Source of the DNA: Sphingobium sp.
Lineage (GTDB): Bacteria > Pseudomonadota > Alphaproteobacteria > Sphingomonadales > Sphingomonadaceae
Assembly (NCBI GenBank): GCA_017744605.1
Contig: JAGIAZ010000004.1
Span: forward strand, 86,805 to 150,804
Reading direction: 5' to 3'
Length of the DNA stretch: 64,000 bases
The stretch's first letter is position 1. Every line of letters starts with the position of its first letter. The notes under the pieces are model-generated. The model was not told the origin of the DNA and searched no databases. It saw only the letters and a program-made list of their open reading frames with translations. Shown one piece after another: positions 9,676 to 17,816 of the stretch. Made by a program: the position numbers and the translations under genes.

Positions 9676-9713
9676 CCCTCACATATGGGAGCGGTTGTTC
9701 TGGAACATACGAC

Positions 9714-11378
9714 TCAACCTGCCGCACGGAACTCCTGTTCGAGACTGCGCTGGGCATGTGCTCGGAGCAGTGGGTTGACCGTGGACCCGACAAGCAAACC
9801 AGCAAGAATTGTCTCAGCGTTCCTTGAGAGTTTGCCGAGCCCGGGCAACGATGAAGCCGCCGCTCCGTGCTGATACCGGATGATCGATTCGATAATCTTG
9901 GGCGCTTCTTCGGCATGAGCTTCGATCGCGGTCATTAACGACGATCCGAAATCGTCCAGCATGTCCAGCAACATGAAAGGCCGGATTCCGCCTGGCCCTT
10001 GATGCGTCCAGACGGTTTGCATGTTCGCGATATCCGCGTCCTCGACGAAACGGCTGAGCTGCTCGAGGACCGGATTGACCGCCTTCTGCAGGGCGGAACT
10101 GACCTCGAGACTGAGGCGCCCCCGGATGCCTTCATCCAACACGATCGAGTGGATCGCCTTAGACGTGCCGAAATAGAAGGACACTCGCCAGTCCACCACC
10201 GCTCCCGAGCAATCATTATCAAGCTCGAACCGAACGCCGCTCTTCAACTGCAAGCTGGGTATCGCGAACTTGAACGTCCGGTTGGCGGGATAACGCGCGC
10301 CAGCCCGGTCCGGGGGAGTCTCGGCAGGTATCGGTTTTGGACGCTTGAGTTCTCGAGAAGCCTCGCGAAGGGACGGGCTTGCCTCTGCTCCACATCCCTG
10401 CAACACCCTGCCCATCAGGAATGAGAAGGCCGGTGGCACGGCGTTCCCGATCATCCGCAGCTTCTGACCGTAGTTCGCGCCGTAGAACTGGAACGTGATA
10501 GGAAAGCCTTGCAGGCAAGCCCTCTCGCGCAACGTGAGGCGCCGGTACGCCTGATCCTGCTCGGGGGCGGCGATCACGATGCTTTCGCGCGACACGCGGG
10601 TGCACGTTGCGGTGATCGTCCGGACCGTCCTATCCATAGGATCAGGAAAGGGCATGGCATTGTAGACCGTGTGGGTCATCTTGTTGGCCCGGTTGATCCT
10701 CACTTCCTCGGAGCTCAACAAATCCTCTTCGACATGGTCGATCAGATCGGCGCGTTCGAGTTGAAGACCGTAGATCGGGTCGATAATCTGCTCTGCGCCA
10801 AGCGCCTTGACGACGTCGCCCAGAGTCGGGGCATCGCTTCCGGGTTTGAAGGACTCCAGCAAGCCGATATCGAAATTACCAGCGATGCACCGTCGTCGAC
10901 GCTGCGGGATTCCATACTCCGCCATGTCCACCACGTGGGTGACACAGCCGAGATGCGCGAAGTCAGCTAGCGCACCGCCCAGCTTCATCTCCTTCTCTAT
11001 GATCTTCGCGACGCGGGGCACGTTCTCCATGGCCCACATCCGCGGCTTGAGGTGGTCGACGATCGACAGGAAACGGATGATATCCTTCAAGCCGTCGGCG
11101 AGATCCCCGCCACCGCCTCGGTTGCTGAATGAGAACTGAGTACAGGGAGGACTTCCGACCACGATATCGATGTCTGTGGGAAGATCCTCGAGCGCTAGGC
11201 GCCGGATGTCGACGGTCTGCGCTTGGTGGGCGTTGTTCTTGAAGTTCGTCTCGTTGGCTGGCCCCCAGATTTCATAGGAGGCAACCACGTCGACTCCGGC
11301 CAAGCGAAGACCGAGCGACCATCCGCCGACGCCGGAATAAAGATCGATCGCCCTTGGTTTATTCTGATGCTTCGGCAC
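9714..11378 (-). CDS. C5-cytosine DNA methyltransferase with a C-terminal extension (DrmMII-like)
   Basis: The methyltransferase motifs are in order: I (DLYSGVGGWSLG), IV (VGSPPCTQFSFSN, catalytic Cys), VI (MENVPRV), VIII (EYGIPQRRRR), and IX-X (QKLRMIGNAVPPAF). It would mark host DNA with 5mC so that the DrmAB machinery spares it. After motif X about 200 residues follow that are not part of a standard Dcm fold and that I do not recognise. I chose GTG at 11378 (VPKHQNKPRAIDLYSG). An ATG at 11453 is also in frame, but its first 25 residues are low-complexity and not methyltransferase-like. The gene heads the dcm-vsr-drmA-drmB operon, just after the relaxase stop. Confidence 0.9.
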   Translation of the reverse strand: MPKHQNKPRAIDLYSGVGGWSLGLRLAGVDVVASYEIWGPANETNFKNNAHQAQTVDIRRLALEDLPTDIDIVVGSPPCTQFSFSNRGGGGDLADGLKDIIRFLSIVDHLKPRMWAMENVPRVAKIIEKEMKLGGALADFAHLGCVTHVVDMAEYGIPQRRRRCIAGNFDIGLLESFKPGSDAPTLGDVVKALGAEQIIDPIYGLQLERADLIDHVEEDLLSSEEVRINRANKMTHTVYNAMPFPDPMDRTVRTITATCTRVSRESIVIAAPEQDQAYRRLTLRERACLQGFPITFQFYGANYGQKLRMIGNAVPPAFSFLMGRVLQGCGAEASPSLREASRELKRPKPIPAETPPDRAGARYPANRTFKFAIPSLQLKSGVRFELDNDCSGAVVDWRVSFYFGTSKAIHSIVLDEGIRGRLSLEVSSALQKAVNPVLEQLSRFVEDADIANMQTVWTHQGPGGIRPFMLLDMLDDFGSSLMTAIEAHAEEAPKIIESIIRYQHGAAASSLPGLGKLSRNAETILAGLLVGSTVNPLLRAHAQRSLEQEFRAAG

Positions 11379-11471
11379 GCTACCACCCCGTTTGCTTGTG
11401 CGTGCTCCTCCTTGAATAGATCCTTTGCCGGTTTGGCAAGATCCTTTCGGCATCTGGGCTAAAAAACGCCC

Positions 11472-13436
11472 CTAGCTGATGACAGGTCCTCCCCGGTCGC
11501 GTCCGAACCGCCAGTTCACGCCATCCGATCGCATCAACCCGCCAACCTGATTTCCCAATTGTTTTTCCAGCACCGGCCGCCACGGCACGAGCGTGAATTC
11601 CTTTGACTGCTCGACGAGCGCGAACCGGCCGCTCAAAAGGTCGATGCGGCGCGTCAGCCGCCCATCCACGACGCGCCCCACCTGAGCCTCGACGAATGGC
11701 TTGCCCATTTCCTCGGCGAGACGCTCTCCCGCCCCGAGCAATTCCCGGCGCTGCAACAGCATGATGGCGTTGCTCCGCAGACGCACCTGTCCCCCGTCCG
11801 CGTCGGCCAGTTGCTGCTCGACCAGCCACTGTCGGCGAGAATCCAGCGCCGAGCGGACCTCGCTTCCGAAGCCGGCGTCCCGGACCGGAAGCGGCGTACT
11901 CGCGCTCAGCTCCCGATCGAGCCAGGTCGCTGCGTCGGCGGTTTCGAGGCGCGCAATCGGTAGGGCCGACACCGTCTCGATCTCGACCGGGCGATCATGC
12001 AGCCCGCGCGCCTCGTAGGCGGCCGCCCGGTCGAGATGGTCCGTCGCTATGAACCAAGTCCCGTCGGCATTGCGCTCGACGCCAGCGCCCACACGCCGCA
12101 TCGCCTCCAGGCGGCGAACATGGGCTTCCGCGAAACCCTGGGTGGCGCTGGCATCGTGGCGAAGGTGCCCGTCTACCGAATAGAGCCCGCCATTGGCCTG
12201 CGCGACCTCAGCGACCATTCGATCGACATCGCGCACGCCGACGTTCCGGGCCGCGACGCGGACGATCGATCCCTCGGGCGTGGCTTCGCTTTGATCACCG
12301 CGACCAACGTCAAGATAATGAACGCGCCCATCGACGCCGTCGACAATCAGGTAATGGCGGTCGCGATGCTCGTCCGAGAAGCCGCGATGAATGACCCGCC
12401 CGACGATCGGCTGATCGAGCTGGGCATGAATGCGCTGGTCGATGCCGGCCCGATCGAGCTTCCGCGCGGTCAGTTCGCGCTGCATGGTGCGGATGATGTC
12501 GCCGCGTTCGCCCATCCGGCGAAGCGTGTCGTCGATGCCATCGGCGAGGCGCCAACGCCCGCGGCCAAGATCTTCGGCCAGTCCCATTGTACCGAGCCTG
12601 CGTAGCCGACCGGCCGCGACCGACTGCTGGAAGGGGTCATTGCTCGCCGCGGTCACTGTCCGTTCCTCGTCCATCCGCCGGAGCAAACGGCGGTCGATCG
12701 CGGTCAGTCGCTCCTGCTCGACATCGTGACGCAACCGCGCTTCGATCTCGCGGTCGGTGCGCGGCCCCAGGTCCAGCGTCGCCAGCTCGGCGGCACGTTC
12801 GCGAAAACCGTATGCGATATATTCGCGGGCGATGATCAGATTCTCGCCGCGGTCGTCGACGCCGCGCAGCATGATGTGGGTGTGCGGCTGGTCGGTGTTG
12901 AAATGGTCGACCGCGACCCAGTCCAGCCGGGTCCCGAGGTCATGCTCGGCCTGGGCCATCAGTCGCCGCACATAGGGCTTGAGATCGGGATATTCGGCAC
13001 CGTCCTCGGCCGATACGATGAAGCGGAACTGGTGCCGGTCGCCGTCGCAACGTTCAAGGAAGGCCTTGCCGTCAGCCCGATCGACGTCCGGCCCATAGAG
13101 CTCGCCGGGGGCGCCCTCGCGCGTGACGCCATCGCGCTGGATGTAGCGCAGGTGCGCGCGGGCGCCGGGCAGCCCTTTCGCGCCCAGCCTGACGAGCCGG
13201 GTCTTCACGATCGCCCGGCGGGCGCGCATGCCGGCAAATCGGTCGCGGCTGGATAGCAGCCGGCCGATGCTGGCGCCGCGGCCGATCCGGCTGCCATCGA
13301 ACCGGCGACCGACCACTCCGGTCCTCGCCCCGGCGAGACGCGCCGCGACGACGATGCGGCTGCCATAGCGCAGCACCTTCTTCCCGTCCTTGCCCCTGGT
13401 ACGGCTGAACTTCGGAGTGAGGTCGTCGTCATCCAT
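11472..13436 (-). CDS. rlxS: Conjugative relaxase, DUF3363 / RlxS type
   Basis: This is a 654-aa relaxase. The N-terminal part is basic (RARRAIVKTRLVRLG, GARAHLRYIQRDG). The metal-binding histidine motif is present as DHFNTDQPHTHIMLRG. A long DUF3363-type C-terminal region follows, ending WRFGRDRGGPVIS. It would nick oriT and stay bound to the transferred strand. The start at 13436 (MDDDDLTPKFSRTRG) is preferred over an ATG at 13568 because the upstream extension is atypical. In ICEMlSym-type elements the rdfS, traF, msi107 and rlxS genes are grouped. Here the same set is seen with one extra small gene, and the defence island follows directly. Confidence 0.87.
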   Translation of the reverse strand: MDDDDLTPKFSRTRGKDGKKVLRYGSRIVVAARLAGARTGVVGRRFDGSRIGRGASIGRLLSSRDRFAGMRARRAIVKTRLVRLGAKGLPGARAHLRYIQRDGVTREGAPGELYGPDVDRADGKAFLERCDGDRHQFRFIVSAEDGAEYPDLKPYVRRLMAQAEHDLGTRLDWVAVDHFNTDQPHTHIMLRGVDDRGENLIIAREYIAYGFRERAAELATLDLGPRTDREIEARLRHDVEQERLTAIDRRLLRRMDEERTVTAASNDPFQQSVAAGRLRRLGTMGLAEDLGRGRWRLADGIDDTLRRMGERGDIIRTMQRELTARKLDRAGIDQRIHAQLDQPIVGRVIHRGFSDEHRDRHYLIVDGVDGRVHYLDVGRGDQSEATPEGSIVRVAARNVGVRDVDRMVAEVAQANGGLYSVDGHLRHDASATQGFAEAHVRRLEAMRRVGAGVERNADGTWFIATDHLDRAAAYEARGLHDRPVEIETVSALPIARLETADAATWLDRELSASTPLPVRDAGFGSEVRSALDSRRQWLVEQQLADADGGQVRLRSNAIMLLQRRELLGAGERLAEEMGKPFVEAQVGRVVDGRLTRRIDLLSGRFALVEQSKEFTLVPWRPVLEKQLGNQVGGLMRSDGVNWRFGRDRGGPVIS

Positions 13437-13678
13437 GGCGAGTCTCGCGATTTCGGAAGAAAAGTGCCGGTTTTGGGAAGTTCTTTTCCGGGGAGTCTCG
13501 CACGGCCGATTGGCTACCTCTCGAAAAAACGATGTGCAGACAATTACTTGAGCAGGGTCGCGAGACACTGCCTTTATCTTGTTTTCCCTTTCTCCCTTCC
13601 TCCTGACCTTCCCGGCTCAAAAAAGGGGGAGAAACAGCGCCGGACCGACGCCGCCTCTCCCCGCCCATCGACCCGCGA

Positions 13679-14050
13679 TTAGTGCGCATCGACCATCGCT
13701 TCGTGGGCAGACTTCCGCGTCCGGCAGAAGCGTTTGCCCATCGTGCCGTGCGCCATTCCGTCGCCATTTACGAGCATCACACTCGCGAACCAGCGACCAT
13801 CCAGCCGCCCGCAGATCGCTATCCGATCCAGTTCCAGGTCGTCGTCCTCGATGCTCTCGTAGAACCCGAGCCAGCGCTCCTCGATCCGCGCATCCCAGAG
13901 AAAATCTGTCTCTTCGGCTTCGAGGAAACGATGCGCCAATGCCTCTCCGGCACCGCGCCCGAACTCCAGTTCCAGACCCGCCATCAGCGTCGCCATCACG
14001 CGATCCACGACCTTGACCGACGCCGTTCCGATGCTCTGATACATGCCCAT
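13679..14050 (-). CDS. Hypothetical protein between the relaxase and lytic transglycosylase genes
   Basis: This is a 123-aa acidic protein starting MGMYQSIGTASVKVVDRVMA. It has no signal peptide, no membrane segment and no catalytic motif that I recognise. The pattern of alternating helices and a short strand-rich stretch (DRIAICGRLDGRWFASVML) suggests a compact alpha/beta domain. It is co-directional with the transfer genes, 242 bp upstream of the relaxase start. I choose the ATG at 14050; the frame is open further upstream but the extension reads as low-complexity basic sequence. The function is unknown. Confidence 0.6.
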   Translation of the reverse strand: MGMYQSIGTASVKVVDRVMATLMAGLELEFGRGAGEALAHRFLEAEETDFLWDARIEERWLGFYESIEDDDLELDRIAICGRLDGRWFASVMLVNGDGMAHGTMGKRFCRTRKSAHEAMVDAH

Positions 14051-14282
14051 GATGATCTCCAAGCTTATCGTTCTCACCATCGAGAACGACGTTTGAGGGA
14101 CGGGTGGCGGAGCGGCTGTCAGGGCCGCGGAGCGAAGCGCAGCGCCGCGAAGCGGACGTGGGGGGAACCGATTTGCGCAGCAAATTGGGGGGCACCCGCG
14201 GGCCTTGATAGCCGTTCCGCCACCCGTCATGCTGGGTCTATCGAGACGAGCCTCCAACCTCTCGGGGGACCGCAACCTCACC

Positions 14283-14891
14283 TCATTGACCATCGTGACG
14301 CAGCACGAAGAGCGAGGCCGGAGACGGTACGGGAGTGGTCGATTCCGGCTGGTTCGACGCCGGATATTGAATGGCGAACAGAGCCTCACGCGGCATTCCG
14401 GCAACCGTTCCGCTCGCGACGGACGGCACGCCGCCGACGGCGTGGAGGTAGGCTACGGTCTCGCCCGACAACCTGCGGCCGGTCGCCAAATGCTCGGCAT
14501 AGCGGGCGGGGCCAGCGTTGTAGGCTGCGAACAGCCCCGGATAGCCGAAACGGTCGTACATCTGGCGCAGGTAGCAAGTCCCGGCGAGAATATTGTCGGG
14601 CGGATGGTCCGGGTCAGGACCGAGACCGAGTGTTCGCCGCATCGCATCCCAGGTGCCGGGCATCAGCTGCATCAGGCCCATGGCACCCGCGCGGCTGCGG
14701 ATCGGCCGCCCGCCCAGCGCGGTCTGGCCATCGCTCTCTGCCCGCATGACCCGCTCGATCCAGGCAGTCGGGACACCGCAGCGAAGTGAAGCCTGCGTGA
14801 TATAGGGCCGCCACCGCTCGGTCGTTTGAGCTTGGGCTGGCATGGCCAGAACGAGCGCCCCTACGGCAAGGCCAAGCTTCAGCGACGCCAT
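14283..14891 (-). CDS. Periplasmic lytic transglycosylase (conjugation-associated, VirB1-like)
   Basis: This is a 202-aa protein with a clear signal peptide (MASLKLGLAVGALVLAMPAQAQ). An SLT domain follows: VMRAESDGQ with the catalytic Glu near residue 52, AGAMGLMQLMPGTW, and YLRQMYDRFGYPGLFAAYNAGP. It would cut peptidoglycan to let the mating channel pass. Its start overlaps the end of traF by 13 bp, so they form one operon. A longer frame runs to 15998 but is only an overlap of the traF and HTH genes. It corresponds by position to Msi107 of ICEMlSym. Confidence 0.87.
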   Translation of the reverse strand: MASLKLGLAVGALVLAMPAQAQTTERWRPYITQASLRCGVPTAWIERVMRAESDGQTALGGRPIRSRAGAMGLMQLMPGTWDAMRRTLGLGPDPDHPPDNILAGTCYLRQMYDRFGYPGLFAAYNAGPARYAEHLATGRRLSGETVAYLHAVGGVPSVASGTVAGMPREALFAIQYPASNQPESTTPVPSPASLFVLRHDGQ

Positions 14892-15460
14892 AGGAGCCTC
14901 CCCTTGCCCACGATGTCGCTGGCCTCGGTTGGCCCAAAATACCGGCCGTCGAACGAGGCCGGACTGTCCATGAGCAGGAAAAGTTGCCGTCCGCGAAGGA
15001 TGGTGCAGCCGCTCCATGACGGCATCGCTCGTCCCTTGACGTCGACCACCCGGCGCTCGGCAATCCAGCGCCCGTTGATGAAGATTTGTGTGCCAAGCGC
15101 GCAGACCTCGTCGCCGGCATAGGCGGCGACGCGCTTCACCAGCGGCACGTTCATCGGCAGGTAGCGGCGCTCTGCGGCGAGCCGCCGGAAGCGTTCCGGC
15201 ACCCGCGCAATCACCATATCGCCGGGCTCGGGCCAGGCGCCGGGAGAAACTCTGTAGAGTCCGATCGGTGCGCTGGCGCTGGCGTTCCAAACCAGGCGCG
15301 GCGCGGGCGGAACGGCCGCGCAGGCGAGGAGGATGGCGATGCCGATGGCGGTGACGGCGACGCGCCGGCGCAGCCGCGCGCGGCGCGTCTTGTCGGCGCG
15401 GAGCGCATCGCCCCAGGCGAGAAGCGGGGCGTCGCCCGCGCGGTCGCGGCGGCCCTTCAT
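14879..15460 (-). CDS. traF: TraF-type conjugative transfer signal peptidase (S26)
   Basis: This is a 193-aa protein with one membrane segment near the N-terminus (AVTAIGIAILLACAAVPPAP). Serine protease S26 motifs follow: SASAPIGLYR with the nucleophile Ser, PGDMVIARVP, and PLVKRVAAYAGDEVC with the general-base Lys. TraF peptidases mature the conjugative pilin (TrbC) in trb systems. The start MKGRRDRAG at 15460 overlaps the stop of the upstream HTH gene by 4 bp. An upstream ATG (15496) lies inside that gene and is less likely. Confidence 0.87.
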   Translation of the reverse strand: MKGRRDRAGDAPLLAWGDALRADKTRRARLRRRVAVTAIGIAILLACAAVPPAPRLVWNASASAPIGLYRVSPGAWPEPGDMVIARVPERFRRLAAERRYLPMNVPLVKRVAAYAGDEVCALGTQIFINGRWIAERRVVDVKGRAMPSWSGCTILRGRQLFLLMDSPASFDGRYFGPTEASDIVGKGRLLWRR

Positions 15461-15699
15461 CGTCCGATCTCCCGCGCGGCCTGCTCGCCCGACCACGCGT
15501 CGAGGTCATCGATATGGTACTGGACGAAGCGGCTGTGGCGCCGGAACACCGGCCCCTTGCCCGCGCGGCGCAGGCGCTTGAGCAGCCGGCTCGACAGCTT
15601 GAGATAGGCGGCGGCCTGGTCGGTGTTGAGGAAGGGCGAGCCGCGCTTGGCGCGGCTGGCCCGGGTGATGTCGTCGTCGGTGTCCATGGGGATCGGCAT
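15457..15699 (-). CDS. rdfS: Excisionase-like helix-turn-helix protein (RdfS candidate)
   Basis: This is an 80-aa protein with a winged-helix/MerR-like HTH: FLNTDQAAAYLKLSSRLLKRLR, then GPVFRRHSRFVQYHIDDLDAW. This is the shape of recombination directionality factors of the AlpA/RdfS class. In ICEMlSym, rdfS lies immediately before traF in the relaxase operon, and here the gene overlaps traF by 4 bp in the same order. It would switch the integrase from integration to excision. A small inverted repeat (CGCGACC/GGTCGCG, 15712-15729) lies just upstream and could be an operator. The role is inferred from fold and synteny; a general HTH regulator is the alternative. Confidence 0.7.
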   Translation of the reverse strand: MPIPMDTDDDITRASRAKRGSPFLNTDQAAAYLKLSSRLLKRLRRAGKGPVFRRHSRFVQYHIDDLDAWSGEQAAREIGR

Positions 15700-15933
15700 C
15701 CTTCGCGGGATCGCGACCGTGCGGTCGCGTCACCGGGGATGCCGCCGGGAACACCGGGCGGGCAGTGTCGAAAGCCGGGGTCCGGAATTCGACACACCCG
15801 GGAAAGGGCGAGCGGTGCGGGTTGCGCCGGGTGGCGCGGGTCCGAAGTCCCGCGCGACGGAAAGCGGACACAGGCAGACGCCCCCGCCTGCCAAGTCCCT
15901 CGCGAGCTATGGCAAATCCGGCTCACCGCTCGA

Positions 15934-15959
15934 GCCCCGCGCGCCGGAGCGCGCGGGGC
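15934..15959. terminator. Strong GC hairpin after the DUF736 gene
   Basis: This is a perfect 11-bp stem (GCCCCGCGCGC / GCGCGCGGGGC) with a 4-nt loop, starting 8 bp beyond the DUF736 stop. There is no T-tract, so it may be a transcript-end stabiliser or pause site rather than a classical terminator. Confidence 0.5.
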
Positions 15960-15966
15960 ACCGTGA

Positions 15967-16266
15967 TCAGCGCGACCAGATGAGCTTGTGCTCGCCATTG
16001 TCGCCCTGCGTCAGGTTCGCGTAGATCGGGGCCGGGAATGACGGATCGTCGAGCTTGAGGCCGAGATATTCGGCGCCTGTCTCGCGCGCGGCCTTGCTCC
16101 AGCCCGCCCCGAATTCGACGCCGCCGGCGCTGACCCGGTAGTCGGGCGACTTGTCGTTGTCGCGATCGACCGGCTTGATCGTCGCCTTGACGCGCAGTGA
16201 GAGGGTGCGGATCTCGCCGGTGTAGACGCCGTTCTCGCCGCGGGTGAAACTGCCGATCTGTGCCAT
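15967..16266 (-). CDS. DUF736 family protein
   Basis: This is a 99-aa protein (MAQIGSFTRGENGVYTGEIR, SLRVKATIKPVDRD, KLDDPSFPAPIYANL) that matches the small DUF736 family across its whole length. DUF736 proteins are found almost only on alphaproteobacterial plasmids and ICEs, usually near ArdC, ParB-like and relaxase genes as here. No biochemical role is established. The start at 16266 is fixed by the conserved MAxIG beginning. Confidence 0.85.
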   Translation of the reverse strand: MAQIGSFTRGENGVYTGEIRTLSLRVKATIKPVDRDNDKSPDYRVSAGGVEFGAGWSKAARETGAEYLGLKLDDPSFPAPIYANLTQGDNGEHKLIWSR

Positions 16267-16651
16267 GATAACCTCCATTCGATAGGTCGATGCCGCCCCA
16301 TGCGGCCTCGATGCGGTTGACAGGTCGCGGGCCTGACGACGCGCACCGTCAGGCCGGAGCGCAAGCGGAGGACGGCCCGAGCCGGGCTTCTTGCCTCGCG
16401 AGGAAGGCGCGGGCACCGCGCCGGGGAAGAAGGTCGGCGAAGCCGTTGCGCGGCAGAGGAAGGCTTGCGGCAAACCGCCATCGATCAAGGCCGCCGGGGC
16501 TGCTTCGCCCGAAGACGAGGCGCAATCGTCGCGACAGGTCGGAGCGCCCGCACCGGCGGACGGGGCACCGGCCGACCGCAGACCGGGCAGCCGTGAATGT
16601 CGTTGGCCTTGCAGGCGACGCGGGCTAGGCGGTCGGCAGCGGGGGGCTGCA
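16267..16651. other. Gap with no supported gene
   Basis: This is a divergent 385-bp region between the DUF736 gene (minus) and a small zinc-ribbon gene (plus). Open frames exist on both strands but encode Arg/Pro-rich low-complexity sequence typical of shadow frames in GC-rich DNA. It presumably holds the promoters of both flanking genes. I see no strong repeat or RNA structure. Confidence 0.5.
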
Positions 16652-16870
16652 ATGACGGTTCTGGATCAGGTACGCGGCTTGATCGAGCGGCTGTCGCCGG
16701 ACTCGATCTGCGACGACTGCATCAGCGACAAGCTCGGCCTGTCGGTCCGCCAGCACGCCAATCACAAGACGCGGGAGCTGGCCGGCACGCGCGGATTCGA
16801 ACGCCGGAAGGACGCCTGCGCGATCTGCGGCGGGACCAAGCTGGTGATCCGCCGCAAGGGGAATCCGTAA
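16652..16870 (+). CDS. Small protein with two CxxC knuckles
   Basis: This is a 72-aa protein with CDDC near residues 20-23 and CAIC near residues 57-60, suggesting a single zinc site. Between them lies DKLGLSVRQHANHKTREL, which resembles an HTH recognition segment. It could be a small DNA-binding accessory protein of the element. Proteins of this type recur beside DUF736 and ParB-like genes in sphingomonad elements, but I do not know a function. The ATG at 16652 is the first plausible start. Confidence 0.65.
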   Translation: MTVLDQVRGLIERLSPDSICDDCISDKLGLSVRQHANHKTRELAGTRGFERRKDACAICGGTKLVIRRKGNP

Positions 16871-16886
16871 GGCGGGACGCCGCGCG

Positions 16887-17654
16887 CTACCGCTCCCAGC
16901 GCGTCTCGGTGGCGAGATACTCCCAGATCACGGTCTTCACCGTCACGTCGCCGGACCAGTCGATCATATAGCGATAGCGGCCCGACTCGACCGTGATCCA
17001 GCCGCCGACCATCGCCTCGTCGTCGAGCAGATGGAAGGTCATGCGGCTGCCGACCTCGGGCCATACGGCGAGCTCGCCGGGCGTGCCGGCGGACTCGAAG
17101 GCGTCGCGCTGCGCGGCTGTCAGCTGCTCGAGCGGCACGAAGGCGACATGGTCGGGCGCTTCGAGCAACGGCTCGCCGATCTCGTGATAGGCGTGACCCC
17201 GCGCATTCTTGACGATCACGCGCGAGATCCGGTTGGTGTCCGGATGGAGGGTGAACGGTGTAAGATCGTCGAACAGCAGCATCTGCCCGTCGGGTCCGCG
17301 CTTTAGCGAGCGGACGACATGGCGGTTGCTGCGCAGGATGGTTGCCGCTTCGGGATGCTTCGCCGCATCGGGGTAGAGACTGCCCGCCATGACCGCGTGC
17401 AGGACGCAGAGGAGATAGTTCTCGTCCGGCGAGAAGCCGGAATTGCACTCCCGGCAGACGACCACCTGGGGGAGATAGTCGTACTCGTCGCCCTTGCCGC
17501 GATCATAGTCGGCGCCGCGTTCGCGCAGGTCCTTGGTGAGAAGGGACTTTGTCGGGACGTGGTCGCGATTGCTGTCAATGTCGGCGATCCCGGCGCCGCA
17601 ATGGATGCACCAGACCTTGAGACGTTCGTCGGTGAAGTCCTCGATCTCTCGCAC
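16887..17654 (-). CDS. HNH-like (treble-clef) nuclease-domain protein
   Basis: Near the N-terminus is a treble-clef arrangement: WCIHCGAG, then RDHVPTKSLL with a candidate catalytic His, and VVCRECNSGFSPDENYLL. This resembles HNH endonucleases (CxxC, DHxxP, CxxCN). The remaining ~180 residues are unassigned. I prefer a GTG start at 17654 (REIEDFTDERLKVW). The frame is open to an ATG at 17783, but that extension is atypical and overlaps an AT-rich stretch that looks like promoter DNA. It follows the parB-like gene on the same strand. It could be an element-encoded restriction or defence nuclease; nothing pairs with it visibly. Confidence 0.6.
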   Translation of the reverse strand: MREIEDFTDERLKVWCIHCGAGIADIDSNRDHVPTKSLLTKDLRERGADYDRGKGDEYDYLPQVVVCRECNSGFSPDENYLLCVLHAVMAGSLYPDAAKHPEAATILRSNRHVVRSLKRGPDGQMLLFDDLTPFTLHPDTNRISRVIVKNARGHAYHEIGEPLLEAPDHVAFVPLEQLTAAQRDAFESAGTPGELAVWPEVGSRMTFHLLDDEAMVGGWITVESGRYRYMIDWSGDVTVKTVIWEYLATETRWER

Positions 17655-17816
17655 CGTTTGTCCCGCGCCCCTGCCTGTATCTGCATATTCTACATAGCCG
17701 ATCCTGCCGCCGATCCGCACAAAAAATCCGCGCGCCGACGCCGGAACGGCGGAGGCGCGCGGCCGATTTTTCAGGGTCCGCAAGATGCGGGCGGCGTTTC
17801 CGCCGCCCGCAAATGA

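Noticed and set aside
14283..15998. One 571-codon open frame covering the transglycosylase, traF and HTH region
   Set aside because: Only the last 202 codons look like protein (signal peptide and SLT motifs). The rest is Arg/Pro-rich and overlaps two better-supported genes in another frame.
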